Positions 19,858 to 28,653 of a stretch of DNA of 64,000 nt are shown piece after piece. The notes beneath the pieces are model-generated. The model worked only from the letters and a program-made list of their open reading frames with translations, had not been told where the DNA came from and did not search any database. Source of the stretch: Pseudomonas cannabina (GTDB lineage Bacteria; Pseudomonadota; Gammaproteobacteria; Pseudomonadales; Pseudomonadaceae); contig NZ_FNKU01000002.1 in assembly GCF_900100365.1 (NCBI RefSeq), positions 62,001 through 126,000 of the forward strand, given 5' to 3'. Position 1 is the stretch's first letter, and every line of letters starts with the position of its first letter. Position numbers and translations under genes: made by a program.

Positions 19858-21641
19858 CCTCCTACCATTCACATCCTCCCAAAGCCTACCGCCGATTTGA
19901 GTCGGTCTGCACGCAAGCGCCAAACGCAATTGCGGTGGTGCACGAAGGAAAACCAGTCACTTATCAACAGCTCCAGACGCAGGTGTTGGAACGTAGCGAA
20001 GCACTGATACGTCAAGGCCTGGCAGACCATCCTTACATGCCGCTGATGGCCAACCGGTGCCTTGAGTATCTGATAACGATGCTGGCCTGCTGCAAACTGG
20101 GAATTACCTACGTCTCCATCGAGCCAAGCACGCCAAGCAAACGCCTGATCGCCGTGCTGGAACAATTGGGCTGCAATCATTTGCTATTGCTCGGTCAGCC
20201 AACGGACTTGCGCCCTGACCCAACGCTAACATGCTTTCGCCTGGACGACTGCGGCACTCTGTGCTCCGACGGCCCTGCCCTACGCCAGCCTATCCGACGG
20301 CGTCTGGATGATGCTTCGGTGATAACCGTGATGTTTACCTCTGGCACTACCGGCGTCCCCAAAGGTGTACGCATCAGCCAAGACGGGTTGCTGAATCTAG
20401 TAGACAACGTACAGCAACAGGTCCAAGGCAAGCCCCGCAGCTACGTACATCACTCGTCCATCGGCTTCGATGCTGCATTGTTTGAAGTGTGGGTACCGCT
20501 GCTGACAGGCGCCTGCGTCACCCTGCAACCTAGCGAGTTCAATATAGATGCACTGGATCACTGCGTACGCGCGGCCAGCTGCGATGTGCTGTTACTGACC
20601 ACCTCACTGTTCCACCTGGTGGCGCAACACCGCCTTTCAATGCTCGAGGCTGTGCGCGTGCTCTATGTCGGCGGTGAAGTACTTAAACCGGTGCATGCCC
20701 GCGCGCTGCTGTTGGCCAATCCTCGCATTACCCTGGTGAATGGCTACGGCCCGACCGAGAATACAGTGTTCTCCACTTGGTACAGTTTGAACAAGCCTGA
20801 GGACGCCGAGCGAGACGTAATTCCTATCGGGCAGTTCCTACACCAGGTGCACGGCAAAATCGTCGATGCCAAACTGCAAGAGGTGGAGGTCGGCACGCCC
20901 GGCGAGTTGCTGCTCACAGGTGCGAATCTAGCCCTAGGTTACCTCGACGAAGCTTTGACCCCAACCCGCTTTCTACAACTGCCGGAAGGCACCTATTACC
21001 GGACCGGCGACTATGTCATCCAAGATGAGCACGGCATGCTTTTCTACCAAGGCCGCATTGACGAACAGGTAAAAATCAAAGGCTTCCGGGTGGAGATCGC
21101 CGAGGTCGAACATGCGCTGACCCAACTGCCTAGCGTCGCCCAGGCTGTGGTGCAGGCGCATGTCATGAACGATTTGGAAAACAGCCTACACGCTTTCATC
21201 GTGTTCCGGCATGGCTCGCCAACTATCGAAGAAAGCAAGCTCATGAGCCTATTGGGCGACCGGCTTCCTCATTACATGGTACCGAGGCGGATCCACTACC
21301 TGGCGGAACTTCCGCTGACGGCCAATGGCAAAGTCGACAAGCGTTCCTTACAGCCGCCGGAGAAAGCAGCGGTGGTGTCCCCTCAGGCCGGTTCGGCAGT
21401 GCTAGAGATCTGGTCCGGCATCCTCGGCACCCGCAACCTGCAGTTGGAACACTCAATTTACGGCTATGGCGCCTCATCTTTGAGCGTGGTCATGGCCCAT
21501 AGCCGCATCAACGAAATACTTGGCAGAACGACCCCTTTCGACGAAGTCGCCAGGCTGAGCACCTTTCAAGAGTGGGTGCAGTACTACGCAACGCATGCAG
21601 ACCCAGTAACTTCTCTCAGGAGCCAACATGGAAATCACTGA
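19854..21641 (+). CDS. cmaA: L-allo-isoleucine adenylation and carrier protein CmaA
   Basis: A 595-residue NRPS-type protein: an adenylation domain followed by one carrier domain. A-domain core motifs are present: MFTSGTTGVPKGVR (A3), NGYGPTENTVFS (A5), GELLLTGANLALGYL (A6), YRTGDYV (A7), GRIDEQVKIKGFRVE (A8) and NGKVDKRSL (A10, with the catalytic Lys). The carrier motif is GYGASSLSVVMAH near residue 540. It activates L-allo-isoleucine with ATP and tethers it. It overlaps cmaE by four bases and cmaB by 14, indicating tight coupling. Confidence 0.94.
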   Translation: MTSYHSHPPKAYRRFESVCTQAPNAIAVVHEGKPVTYQQLQTQVLERSEALIRQGLADHPYMPLMANRCLEYLITMLACCKLGITYVSIEPSTPSKRLIAVLEQLGCNHLLLLGQPTDLRPDPTLTCFRLDDCGTLCSDGPALRQPIRRRLDDASVITVMFTSGTTGVPKGVRISQDGLLNLVDNVQQQVQGKPRSYVHHSSIGFDAALFEVWVPLLTGACVTLQPSEFNIDALDHCVRAASCDVLLLTTSLFHLVAQHRLSMLEAVRVLYVGGEVLKPVHARALLLANPRITLVNGYGPTENTVFSTWYSLNKPEDAERDVIPIGQFLHQVHGKIVDAKLQEVEVGTPGELLLTGANLALGYLDEALTPTRFLQLPEGTYYRTGDYVIQDEHGMLFYQGRIDEQVKIKGFRVEIAEVEHALTQLPSVAQAVVQAHVMNDLENSLHAFIVFRHGSPTIEESKLMSLLGDRLPHYMVPRRIHYLAELPLTANGKVDKRSLQPPEKAAVVSPQAGSAVLEIWSGILGTRNLQLEHSIYGYGASSLSVVMAHSRINEILGRTTPFDEVARLSTFQEWVQYYATHADPVTSLRSQHGNH

Positions 21642-22557
21642 CTTTTCGTTGACGAAACAGGAACTTCAGCAATTTGATCGAGATGGGTTCATCGGTCCCT
21701 TCACGCTCTATGAGCCTGAAGAGATGAAACAGATGCATAAGACCATCCGAGCACAACTGTTCAACCGCACCCATGCTCCCTACGACGCGCCACTGGATGT
21801 CGCGATCACCAACTACGACCGGCACCTGGATGTGGACTTGCTGACCAGTCATGTGTTTCGCAAGGAAATCGTGCATCGAGTGCGAAGCATCCTCGGCCCG
21901 GATGTAATCTGCTGGCGCAGCGAGTTCATCCCCAAATACCCAGGCAACGAAGGCACTGACTGGCACCAGGCAGACACTTTCGCTCACGCCTCCGGCGAGC
22001 CGCAACTGGTGTGGCCCGAGGGCGAGCCGTTCGGCGGCGCTATTAATGTGTGGACGGGTTTCACTGATGCCTCCCAAGAAAACGGCTGCATGCAGTTCAT
22101 CCCCGGCAGCCACAAGCAAATGAACTACGACGAAACCAGGGGCATGACCTTCGACCCGGTCACCAACAATAATGTGGTCAAGGGGCAGTATGCACGTGGA
22201 TTCAACGGCTACGACTACACCACTCTGCAAAAGGACAAGTCATGGAAGCCGGATGAAGCTTCGGCAGTACCGATCGTGATGAAAGCGGGCCAATTTGTAA
22301 TCTTCCGCTCGATGCTTATGCACTCCTCGCTACCCAATTCGACAACCGACAAGACCCGCCTGGGCTATGTGGCCCGCTACGTACCCGGACGGGTCAAGGT
22401 TTATCCAGATACAGATTACGTTAAGGAATTCGGGGGCGAGTATCGACTTGATCGGTTCGGCGTGGTGCAGGTGGCCGGTACCACCACCGACCCCAAGAAC
22501 AAAGTGGCCATCAAGAGCCTAAGCGGCATGGACCTGAAGCCCCTAGTCATTTATTGA
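21628..22557 (+). CDS. cmaB: Non-haem Fe(II)/alpha-ketoglutarate halogenase CmaB
   Basis: A 309-residue phytanoyl-CoA dioxygenase-like protein with the halogenase signature: the iron motif reads HQA (in DWHQADTF, residues about 111-118) rather than the hydroxylase HxD, leaving room for chloride. The second histidine is in SMLMHSSLPNS near residue 232, and the alpha-ketoglutarate arginine is probably in KTRLGYVARY. CmaB is known to chlorinate the gamma-methyl of CmaD-bound L-allo-isoleucine. SyrB2 is the closest textbook relative. It starts inside the end of cmaA and is followed 9 bp later by cmaC. Confidence 0.95.
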   Translation: MEITDFSLTKQELQQFDRDGFIGPFTLYEPEEMKQMHKTIRAQLFNRTHAPYDAPLDVAITNYDRHLDVDLLTSHVFRKEIVHRVRSILGPDVICWRSEFIPKYPGNEGTDWHQADTFAHASGEPQLVWPEGEPFGGAINVWTGFTDASQENGCMQFIPGSHKQMNYDETRGMTFDPVTNNNVVKGQYARGFNGYDYTTLQKDKSWKPDEASAVPIVMKAGQFVIFRSMLMHSSLPNSTTDKTRLGYVARYVPGRVKVYPDTDYVKEFGGEYRLDRFGVVQVAGTTTDPKNKVAIKSLSGMDLKPLVIY

Positions 22558-22566
22558 GGATTGATC

Positions 22567-22989
22567 ATGGAACAGCCCTCCTACCTGGCAATCGATCACA
22601 TCGCGTATGCCACGCGGTCTACGGAGAAAACCTCGGCGTTCTTCACGGCCTTGGGGTTCGAGGTGCTGTTCCATAAACAACCCATCGAAAAGTTTGGCGT
22701 GTTGATAACCAAGCTCCGCTCGCCAGCAGGCGAAATCGTGGAAGTGGTCGAACCCTTTCGACCTGACAGCGTGGTCAGCCGGCTGCTGGTGAATGTGGAG
22801 GCGTGTATATACCATGCGGCCTTTAGGGTCCGCGATATCCAGACTACTCAGACGTCTCTGGCCAGTATCGGAGGCGTCTCGGTAACCAAACCCATGACCA
22901 TTCCGTACCCGGCCACCGAGGAACATCGCTCGCTGACAACCTCGCACATGTTCCACCCCGCAGTGGGCCTGTTCGAGATCACCGGTTAA
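22567..22989 (+). CDS. cmaC: Cyclopropane-forming enzyme CmaC (VOC fold)
   Basis: A 140-residue vicinal-oxygen-chelate (glyoxalase-like) protein. The paired VOC modules start with IDHIAYATRSTEKTSAFF and later YHAAFRVRDIQTTQ. Metal-ligand candidates are His13, Glu residues in GEIVEVVE, His84 and a C-terminal Glu in FEITG. CmaC is known to be a zinc enzyme that takes the chlorinated CmaB product and displaces chloride intramolecularly to form the cyclopropane of coronamic acid. I chose ATG 22567; an in-frame TTG six bases earlier is less likely. Confidence 0.92.
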   Translation: MEQPSYLAIDHIAYATRSTEKTSAFFTALGFEVLFHKQPIEKFGVLITKLRSPAGEIVEVVEPFRPDSVVSRLLVNVEACIYHAAFRVRDIQTTQTSLASIGGVSVTKPMTIPYPATEEHRSLTTSHMFHPAVGLFEITG

Positions 22990-22998
22990 GGAGCCGCC

Positions 22999-23760
22999 AT
23001 GGCCGATCCTTTTGTGGTGCAACGGCCCTGGCTTGCACCACTGCCAGGCGCCCCTATGAACGCATGTCGCCTGCTGCTGTGTTTCCCCTACGGAGGAGGT
23101 GGCGCCTCAGCGTTCAATGGTTTGAGCCGGCTAGCCGAGGTCGGCGTTGCGACATGGGCAGTGAAACTACCTGGACGCGAGGATCGAAGTATGGAAGCGC
23201 CGGTCACGCGGGTCGCGCATGTTATCGAGGCGATCCTCGATGCACTGCAAAGCGTAGGCATGCCGTACGCGTTTTACGGTCACAGCTTCGGTGCCGGGTT
23301 GGCGCTTGATGTAACCCACGCGCTAGTCGAACGCGACCGGCCGCTGCCGACGAATTTGGTCCTGTCCGGGCGCATGCCGCCCCATACCGGCTACTCACCG
23401 CTACTGGGTGCGATGGACGACAACCAATTGTGGCAGCACGTATGCTCAGAGAGCCTCTTGCCACTGCCGACGGATGCCTCGTGCAGTTTCGCCAGGCATG
23501 CGCTGGGCAAGCTCAAAGCCGACCTAGCGCTCAATGCACAACTCACTTATCGCTTTATCCGGCCGCTGCCAGTGCCCCTTTACGTTCTCAACGGCCAGGA
23601 CGACCCGTTGCTTGAGCTCCATCGCCTAGACGAATGGCAGCGCTACACCAGCAAAAGCTTCCATAGCGAGTACGTACCCGGCGGACATTTTTTCTTCAAC
23701 ATCAATTTTCAGCTTTTGTACTTGCCTCTGTTAACCGCTCTAGATGAACAAGGCAGTTGA
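22999..23760 (+). CDS. cmaT: Thioesterase CmaT
   Basis: A 253-residue type II thioesterase with CFPYGGGGASAFNGLSR near residue 30, the nucleophile elbow GHSFGAG near residue 93 and GGHFFF with the catalytic His near the end. It hydrolyses coronamic acid from CmaD. It starts 9 bp after cmaC, with GGAG at a good distance. It is a paralogue of cfa9 but clearly diverged. Confidence 0.93.
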   Translation: MADPFVVQRPWLAPLPGAPMNACRLLLCFPYGGGGASAFNGLSRLAEVGVATWAVKLPGREDRSMEAPVTRVAHVIEAILDALQSVGMPYAFYGHSFGAGLALDVTHALVERDRPLPTNLVLSGRMPPHTGYSPLLGAMDDNQLWQHVCSESLLPLPTDASCSFARHALGKLKADLALNAQLTYRFIRPLPVPLYVLNGQDDPLLELHRLDEWQRYTSKSFHSEYVPGGHFFFNINFQLLYLPLLTALDEQGS

Positions 23761-23765
23761 GCGTT

Positions 23766-24391
23766 ATGGAACGTGTATTTTGGAACACCCCTTATCTTTC
23801 GTCCCTAGACGCTTGCGTGCTAAGTATTGACGGGCTCGACGTGGTGATCAGCCCGACGATTTTCTTCGCCGAATACGGCGGCCAAGAATCGGATAAGGGT
23901 TGCATCAACCGTATCGAAGTCACCCAGGCCACGGTTGTTGACGAGCGCATCATCTATCGGCCTTGCCGAAGATCCAGACTTTGCCGTGGGCGATCTGGTT
24001 AGCGTGGAGATCGATTGGCCTCGTCGGTATGCGCTTATGCGTTTGCATTTCGCCGCTGAAATTGTGCTGGAGTTAAATTCCCGGACTTGGAAAAGATCGG
24101 TGCCCATATCGGCCAACACAAAGCGCGGATCGACTTCTCGCTGGAGGGTAATGTCAGCCAGTACTTTCCGGAAATCCTGCAGGGTGTAGAGCACCTCGTA
24201 GCCGCCTACCGATTGAAAGCCGCTTTACGGACACCGAGTGCTTGCGCCGTTGCTGGTACATCAAGGGGTTTTCAGAGGTGCCCTGTGGCGGTACACATCT
24301 GCGTACCACGGGCGAGGTCGGGCGTATTCGGCTCAAGCGCAATAACATCGGCACGCACAAAGAGCGTGTCGAAATCTACCTAGTGGATTGA
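23766..24391 (+). pseudogene. AlaX-like tRNA-editing protein, broken by frameshifts
   Basis: Between cmaT and cmaU three reading frames together spell one alanyl-tRNA-synthetase-type editing protein. The frame from ATG 23766 gives MERVFWNTPYLSSLDACVL and FFAEYGGQESDKG; a second frame from about 23960 gives AEDPDFAVGDLVSVEIDW and RLHFAAEIVLEL (the HxxxH region); a third covers the stretch from about 24085; a last frame gives CGGTHLRTTGEVGRI and ends at 24391. The editing zinc motifs are thus recognisable, but at least three indels interrupt the gene. It starts five bases after cmaT, so it was part of the operon. AlaX proteins hydrolyse mischarged tRNA. In this operon it might once have protected translation from coronamic acid or an intermediate. 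Indel errors in the sequence are an alternative. Confidence 0.75.
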
Positions 24392-24409
24392 CCGCCCAGG
24401 AGAGCTATC

Positions 24410-25021
24410 ATGTTCAACATCATGTCTGTACTTGGGTTGCTGCTCTTGATGCCAGGGCCAACGAATACATTGCTGCTGCGGTCTGGAGCACTGAGCGGAT
24501 TCCGACACGCCTGGTCTTTGAGCCTGCTGGAATACTCGGCCTACCTGCTGCAGATTTCCTTTTGGGGGTATCTGCTCAGACATATCGGTGACAGCGCTCC
24601 CTGGTGCCTCAAGGTGGTACAACTGGCGTCGATGGCTTATCTGTTCAAAACCTCACACCGGCTATGGCGCAACCCCGATAACCCTTGCCATTCCTCACCC
24701 AACGTGCAGATATCCGGAATGTACTTTTTTCGGCTGACCCTGATCAACCCCAAGGGTCTACTGGTGGTTTCGTTCATCGCTCCCGAGCAGACCTTTACCG
24801 ATATCAAGTTGTACCTGTATTTTGTCGCGCAACTCAGTATGGTGGTAATCCCGATTGGCTGTGCCTGGGTGCTGCTTGGCGCATACATCAAACGCAGCGG
24901 GCATGCTTGGCTGACAACGCTGAATATTAATCGCACAGCCTCGGTGATCATTTGCTGCTTCGCGGTGGCGATCCTTTCCCAATTGACTGACTCACTGATC
25001 AAGACCAAATTGGCATTTTAG
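24410..25021 (+). CDS. cmaU: LysE/RhtB-family exporter CmaU
   Basis: A 203-residue inner-membrane protein with about six hydrophobic segments. It has the N-terminal family signature LLLMPGPTNTLLLRSGALSG and, mid-protein, INPKGLLVVSF. LysE/RhtB proteins export amino acids and derivatives; CmaU is the last recognised CMA gene and probably exports coronamic acid or the conjugate. It follows the broken AlaX gene by 18 bp with AGGAG before its ATG. A 100-bp MITE begins 6 bp after its stop. Confidence 0.9.
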   Translation: MFNIMSVLGLLLLMPGPTNTLLLRSGALSGFRHAWSLSLLEYSAYLLQISFWGYLLRHIGDSAPWCLKVVQLASMAYLFKTSHRLWRNPDNPCHSSPNVQISGMYFFRLTLINPKGLLVVSFIAPEQTFTDIKLYLYFVAQLSMVVIPIGCAWVLLGAYIKRSGHAWLTTLNINRTASVIICCFAVAILSQLTDSLIKTKLAF

Positions 25022-25027
25022 GTGTTA

Positions 25028-25127
25028 GGGAGCCGCTGATTTATTCGATTTTTCGTCCCGGCAACGCTCTGGAGGCCTTGATTTATCTGGGGGCAACAGC
25101 TGGGTTTTAGAATAAATCAGCGTCTCC
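25028..25127. repeat. MITE-B copy 1
   Basis: A 100-bp palindromic miniature element flanked on both sides by TTA. Its ends are GGGAGCCGCTGATTTATTC and, reversed, GGAGACGCTGATTTATTC. The same element is at 26609 (inverted) and 48211. The GGAGACGCTGA end matches the IS5-family element at 25396, so that transposase could move it. No coding capacity. Confidence 0.88.
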
Positions 25128-25130
25128 TTA

Positions 25131-25291
25131 GGTCCCGTGAAGTAGTGGTTTGGATAATGCTTGCATCGTTCGGGGTCTCTCTGCCACTGCTCTTGGATAA
25201 ACCCAAAGGAGGATATTTTGTTGCAGCAAGCATGGGCCGCATAAAGGCAAACAGGTTAGTACGAGGATCTTCTTATAGCGTCAATACTTTA
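25131..25291. other. Spacer without recognised gene
   Basis: About 160 bp between two MITEs with no convincing frame, hairpin or promoter. An AAAGGAGG stretch near 25206 is not followed by a usable reading frame. Confidence 0.5.
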
Positions 25292-25392
25292 GGGAAGGTC
25301 TGAAAAAGCCTTTTCTTCAAAAGTCGAAGCCAGTAAATACAGGCGCTCCAGCCCGGTTCCTCTCCAAAAAAATGGGCTTTTTCAGAGGATAC
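25292..25392. repeat. MITE-A copy 1
   Basis: A 101-bp element flanked by TTA on both sides, with ends GGGAAGGTCTGAAAAAGCC and, reversed, GTATCCTCTGAAAAAGCCC. Near-identical copies lie at 37561 and 56488. The TCTGAAAAAG core matches the ends of the IS5-family element at 14820, the likely source of its transposase. The right TTA is shared with the adjoining IS5 element. Confidence 0.88.
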
Positions 25393-25395
25393 TTA

Positions 25396-26605
25396 GGGAG
25401 ACGCTGAACAATTAACCCGTTCGCACCGTCCCCATTTCCAAGCCGGTTTTTTTCAACCTGCCGGCCTTATTTTACGTTTCTCGAGCAGATTTCTGCCCTC
25501 ATTTTGCTGAAAGGCGGGCCAGTCCCGCCTTTCAGACGGATTTATCCTGCCGTCTGTTGTAAATACCGCTTGGCCAGCATCAGATTGGCCAACCCAAACA
25601 AACTGAACAACTGCGCTGTATTCTTTTCCAGCCCACGGTAGCGAACCTTGCGATGATTGAAGCGCACCTTGATTACCTGGAAGGGGTGCTCGACCTTGGC
25701 ACGCAGTTGCGCCTTGGCATATTCAATTTTGCGCTTGACCCGATACAGCACGCTGCCTTCGCCGTGCTGCTTGTAACTGCTTGGCCGTTCTGCAATCGAC
25801 CAGATAACGTCCCGTTCAGCATGCTCCGGTCGCTTGGCCGCACCGGTGTATCCAGCGTCACCCGAAACATAGGTTTCGTCACCGTGAAGCAACTGGCCAA
25901 CCTGGGTGACATCCGCCACGTTAGCGGCCGTCCCTACTACGCTGTGCACCAGCCCCGACGTGGCGTCTACACCAATGTGGGCCTTCATCCCAAAGTGCCA
26001 TTGATTGCCTTTCCTGGCCTGATGCATCTCAGGATCACGCTTGCCTTCTCGGTTCTTGACCGAGGGCGGCGCGGCGATCAGAGTAGCGTCGACGATAGTG
26101 CCTTCCTTGAGCAGCAGCCCCCGGCTGGCCAGATGCTGGTTAATCGTTTCAAACAGCAGCCGGGTTAGCTGATGGACTTCCAGCAAGCGGCGAAAACGCA
26201 GCAAGGTGGTGGCATCCGGTGCAGACTCGCGACCCAGGTCGATACCCATAAAACCGCGGATGGCCTGGCTGTCGTAGACGGCATCTTCGCAACCTTCATC
26301 GGAGAAACCGAAACACTGCTGCACGACGTACATGCGCAACATGCGCGACACCCCTATCGCAGGGCGTCCGCGCTTGCCTGCGGTGTTGCTATAAAACGGC
26401 GCCACTTGCGCCTCCAGCAGGGCCCAGGGCACCAACTGTTCAAGGTCAGCCAGGAAGCGATCTCGGCGAGTCTGCTTTTTCTTGCCGGTATATTCGAGTT
26501 CGGAGAAGGTCTTCTGCACGCGCGTAACGCTCACGGAGAGGGAGGCTGTTGAAGGAACTTAGTGTGCCAAGGGTGGGGACAGTTGGCTATTTTTGCAGCG
26601 CCTCC
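25396..26605 (-). mobile_element. IS5-family insertion sequence, copy 1
   Basis: A 1,210-bp element with ends GGGAGACGCTGAACAATT and, reversed, GGAGGCGCTGCAAAAAT, flanked on both sides by TTA. A nearly identical copy of the same length is at 48405-49614. It sits directly between MITE-A and MITE-B, each junction marked by TTA, showing repeated use of the same target motif. Confidence 0.9.
25542..26534 (-). CDS. IS5-family transposase, copy 1
   Basis: A 330-residue DDE transposase starting at GTG 26534. Key blocks are GTIVDATLIAAPPS, YVSGDAGYTGAAKR and KVEHPFQVIKVRFNHRK. It is intact, so the element is probably active and could also move MITE-B. An upstream TAA in frame limits the start in this copy; in the copy at 48551 a T-to-A change opens the frame, but the true start should be the same. 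Confidence 0.9.
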   Translation of the reverse strand: MSVTRVQKTFSELEYTGKKKQTRRDRFLADLEQLVPWALLEAQVAPFYSNTAGKRGRPAIGVSRMLRMYVVQQCFGFSDEGCEDAVYDSQAIRGFMGIDLGRESAPDATTLLRFRRLLEVHQLTRLLFETINQHLASRGLLLKEGTIVDATLIAAPPSVKNREGKRDPEMHQARKGNQWHFGMKAHIGVDATSGLVHSVVGTAANVADVTQVGQLLHGDETYVSGDAGYTGAAKRPEHAERDVIWSIAERPSSYKQHGEGSVLYRVKRKIEYAKAQLRAKVEHPFQVIKVRFNHRKVRYRGLEKNTAQLFSLFGLANLMLAKRYLQQTAG

Positions 26606-26608
26606 TTA

Positions 26609-26708
26609 GGGAGACGCTGATTTATTCTAAAACCCAGCTGTTGCCCCCAGATAAATCAAGGCCTCCAGAGCGTTGCAGGGACGAAAAATCGAATAAATCA
26701 GCGCCTCC
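26609..26708. repeat. MITE-B copy 2 (inverted)
   Basis: A 100-bp element, reverse complement of the copies at 25028 and 48211, flanked by TTA on both sides. The left TTA is shared with the IS5 copy ending at 26605. Confidence 0.88.
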
Positions 26709-26776
26709 TTAGATATTTTCCGAAGTGGCATTTTTCTTACTCATGATTATATTAAGAGCTCATGGCGTAAATTCTA

Positions 26777-27935
26777 GTGTGCTGTCTCAAAAATAAGCTC
26801 TCTGTAAAATCGTCTATGCTTGCTCGTTTACCACACTGATGGAGACGAAGAAATGAGCGCCCAAGATATCCTCCTGAGTCCTGAAGAACACGCCGAACTG
26901 AGCCGTCGCACACGATCAGCCACCATCCGTCAGCGTGACGGTCGCCGCGCGAGGGTCATCCTGTTAGCTGCTCAAGGTTGTTCACGGGTTGAAATAGCCC
27001 GCCTGGTTGGGTTCTCTCTTCGCTCGGTCACTCTTTGGTGCCAGCGTTTTCAAGAGCGGGGACTAGACGGTTTGATCGATAAGCCTGGCCGCGGACGTAA
27101 GTCATTCTTGCCGCCAGAAGCCTTGGCCCGAGTGCTTGAGCAAGTGGTTCAACCTCGTATTGACCAGTCTCGCTGGAGCTGCCGAAGCATGGCGCAAGTC
27201 GCGGGTATTTCTCCGGCCAGCGTCCAGCGCATATGGGCTGCCAATGACATAAAGCCGCACCTGGCTCGTACGTTCAAGCTGTCCAACGATCCCAACTTCG
27301 AAGAGAAATTCTGGGACGTCATCGGGTTGTATCTGGATACTCCAGACAAAGCACTGGTGCTGTGCTGCGATGAAAAAAGTCAGGTTCAGGCCTTGGAGCG
27401 TACCCAGCTGGGACTGCCTCTGGGCATCGGTCATATCCGCACGCAATCGCACGATTATATTCGCCATGGCACCGTCACCCTGTTCACTGCGCTCGATTAC
27501 CTTGAGGGGCGGTTGATCAGTTCTATCGAGCGCCAACATCGGCATCAGGAGTGGCTGGACTTTCTCAAAAAAATCAATCGGGAAACGCCCAAGCACCTTC
27601 AACTGCATCTGATCGTCGACAACTACCGCCACGCACAAGCATCCGAAAGTGAAGGCCTGGCTCGAAAAGCACAAGCGCTTCCATATGCATTTCACCCCTA
27701 CCTCAAGTTCGTGGATGAATATGGTTGAGCGCTTCTTTCGCGACATCACGGTATACCTGCGCGACGGCAGTTTCAGCTCGGTTCGCGAGTTGGAAAGCTC
27801 GATCACCACATTTCTGGCACTGCGAACTCGCTACGTTTGGAACGCCAAAGGAGAAGATATCTTGAACAAGATACAGCGAGCCCGCGAGGCGATGACTTCG
27901 CAGGCATAAGGGAATTTAATTTTGAGACGGAACAC
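26777..27935 (+). mobile_element. IS630-family insertion sequence
   Basis: A 1,159-bp element bounded by TA on both sides, the expected IS630 target. Its ends GTGTGCTGTCTCAAAA and, reversed, GTGTTCCGTCTCAAAA form inverted repeats. It contains one frameshifted transposase. Its right end overlaps the last codon of the neighbouring DUF1330 gene. Confidence 0.88.
26853..27909 (+). pseudogene. IS630-family transposase with frameshift
   Basis: The first frame from ATG 26853 has the N-terminal helix-turn-helix and DDE residues (LCCDEKSQVQALERTQ) up to LHLIVDNY. One extra C near 27626 then shifts the frame. The remainder, WLEKHKRFHMHFTPTSSSWM and MVERFFRDITVYLRD with the catalytic Glu, continues in the next frame to 27909. 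Removing the extra base restores a protein of about 352 residues. No slippery heptamer is evident at the site, so I read this as an inactivating insertion rather than programmed frameshifting. Confidence 0.82.
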
Positions 27936-28231
27936 TAGTTATCCATTCCCTCCACAATGAACAATTGCATCTCGTCGGCTGCACCTTCGCGGAGGTGTCT
28001 AGCCTTTGTATACTCTTCAGAATTGTAGAACTTCTGTGCTGCCTCAACTGAAGGGAACTCTACAATCACCACGCGACGGCTTTCAGCCTCTCCTTCCAAA
28101 AGAAACTTCTGGCCTTCTCTCGAGATGAAGCGGCCTCCATGAGCTTTTACAATGTCAGGCGTTAGCCGCTTGTAATTATCATACCGAGCTTGGTCGGTGA
28201 TACTCATTTTACCAATAAGATAGGCGTTCAT
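27935..28231 (-). CDS. DUF1330-family protein
   Basis: A 98-residue protein with the DUF1330 dimeric alpha/beta-barrel pattern: NAYLIGKMSITDQARYDNY, then AHGGRFISREG, RRVVIVEFPSVEAAQKFYNS and MQLFIVEGMDN. The function of the family is not established. ATG 28231 has a strong GGAGGG site five bases upstream; a GTG 12 bases earlier is less likely. Its TAG stop coincides with the TA target of the IS630 element (27935-27937), so the natural end may have been slightly altered. It is divergent from a corR-like relic, the same position cmaD has relative to corP. Confidence 0.78.
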   Translation of the reverse strand: MNAYLIGKMSITDQARYDNYKRLTPDIVKAHGGRFISREGQKFLLEGEAESRRVVIVEFPSVEAAQKFYNSEEYTKARHLREGAADEMQLFIVEGMDN

Positions 28232-28243
28232 TTTACCCTCCAC

Positions 28244-28460
28244 ACATCAAAGCAAAAACCCGACAGCGGGTGCCATAATTTTTTTCCAAGAGGGTCACCT
28301 TCGCCATGGGCTTAGCATCGGGATGCAAGCCATCTGATCGTTCGAGGAGACGGCCCACGCTCAACCATGAATCGACCTTAAAGGCGTAATGGGCTAGCGC
28401 CCATCGTCCATTTTGACCAAAGTGCTCCGAGGATACGCTTTACTGGAGATATACGTAGCC
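28244..28460. promoter_or_regulatory. Diverged duplicate of the corP/cmaD promoter segment
   Basis: From about 28330 this stretch matches the reverse complement of the region next to corP at 18567-18700: GGCCCACGCT, TTAAAGGCGTA, GCGCCCATCGTCCATTTTG, GGATACGCTTTACTGGAG and ATACGTAG in the same order. It leads into a corR-like relic on one side and the DUF1330 gene on the other. It may bring DUF1330 under the same regulator. No other gene is seen here. Confidence 0.6.
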
Positions 28461-28614
28461 ATCCCGAGCTCTTCGATCTTGCTCACTGATGTTCACGCCT
28501 TGTTCCGTTCCAGCATGGTCCTGATGTTGGAAATGAGGTTGCCGCAGAAGACGGTCAGCGAAGCCAGCACGCTCGATGACGTTCTCACCCAAGACGCGTC
28601 TCTTGGATCGTAAG
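28461..28614 (+). pseudogene. corR/corP-like 5' relic
   Basis: The first roughly 130 bp align with corR and corP: CCGAGCTCTTCGATCTTGCT, then the codons for HALFRSS, LMLEMRLP and TVSEAS. The start codon is ATC instead of ATG. After LTQDA the similarity ends and the IS3-type element begins at 28615. Only about 45 residues of receiver domain remain, so it is not functional. Confidence 0.8.
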
Positions 28615-28653
28615 TGAACCGCCCCGGGTTTCTCGGAGACCCTTTTGTTTGAG

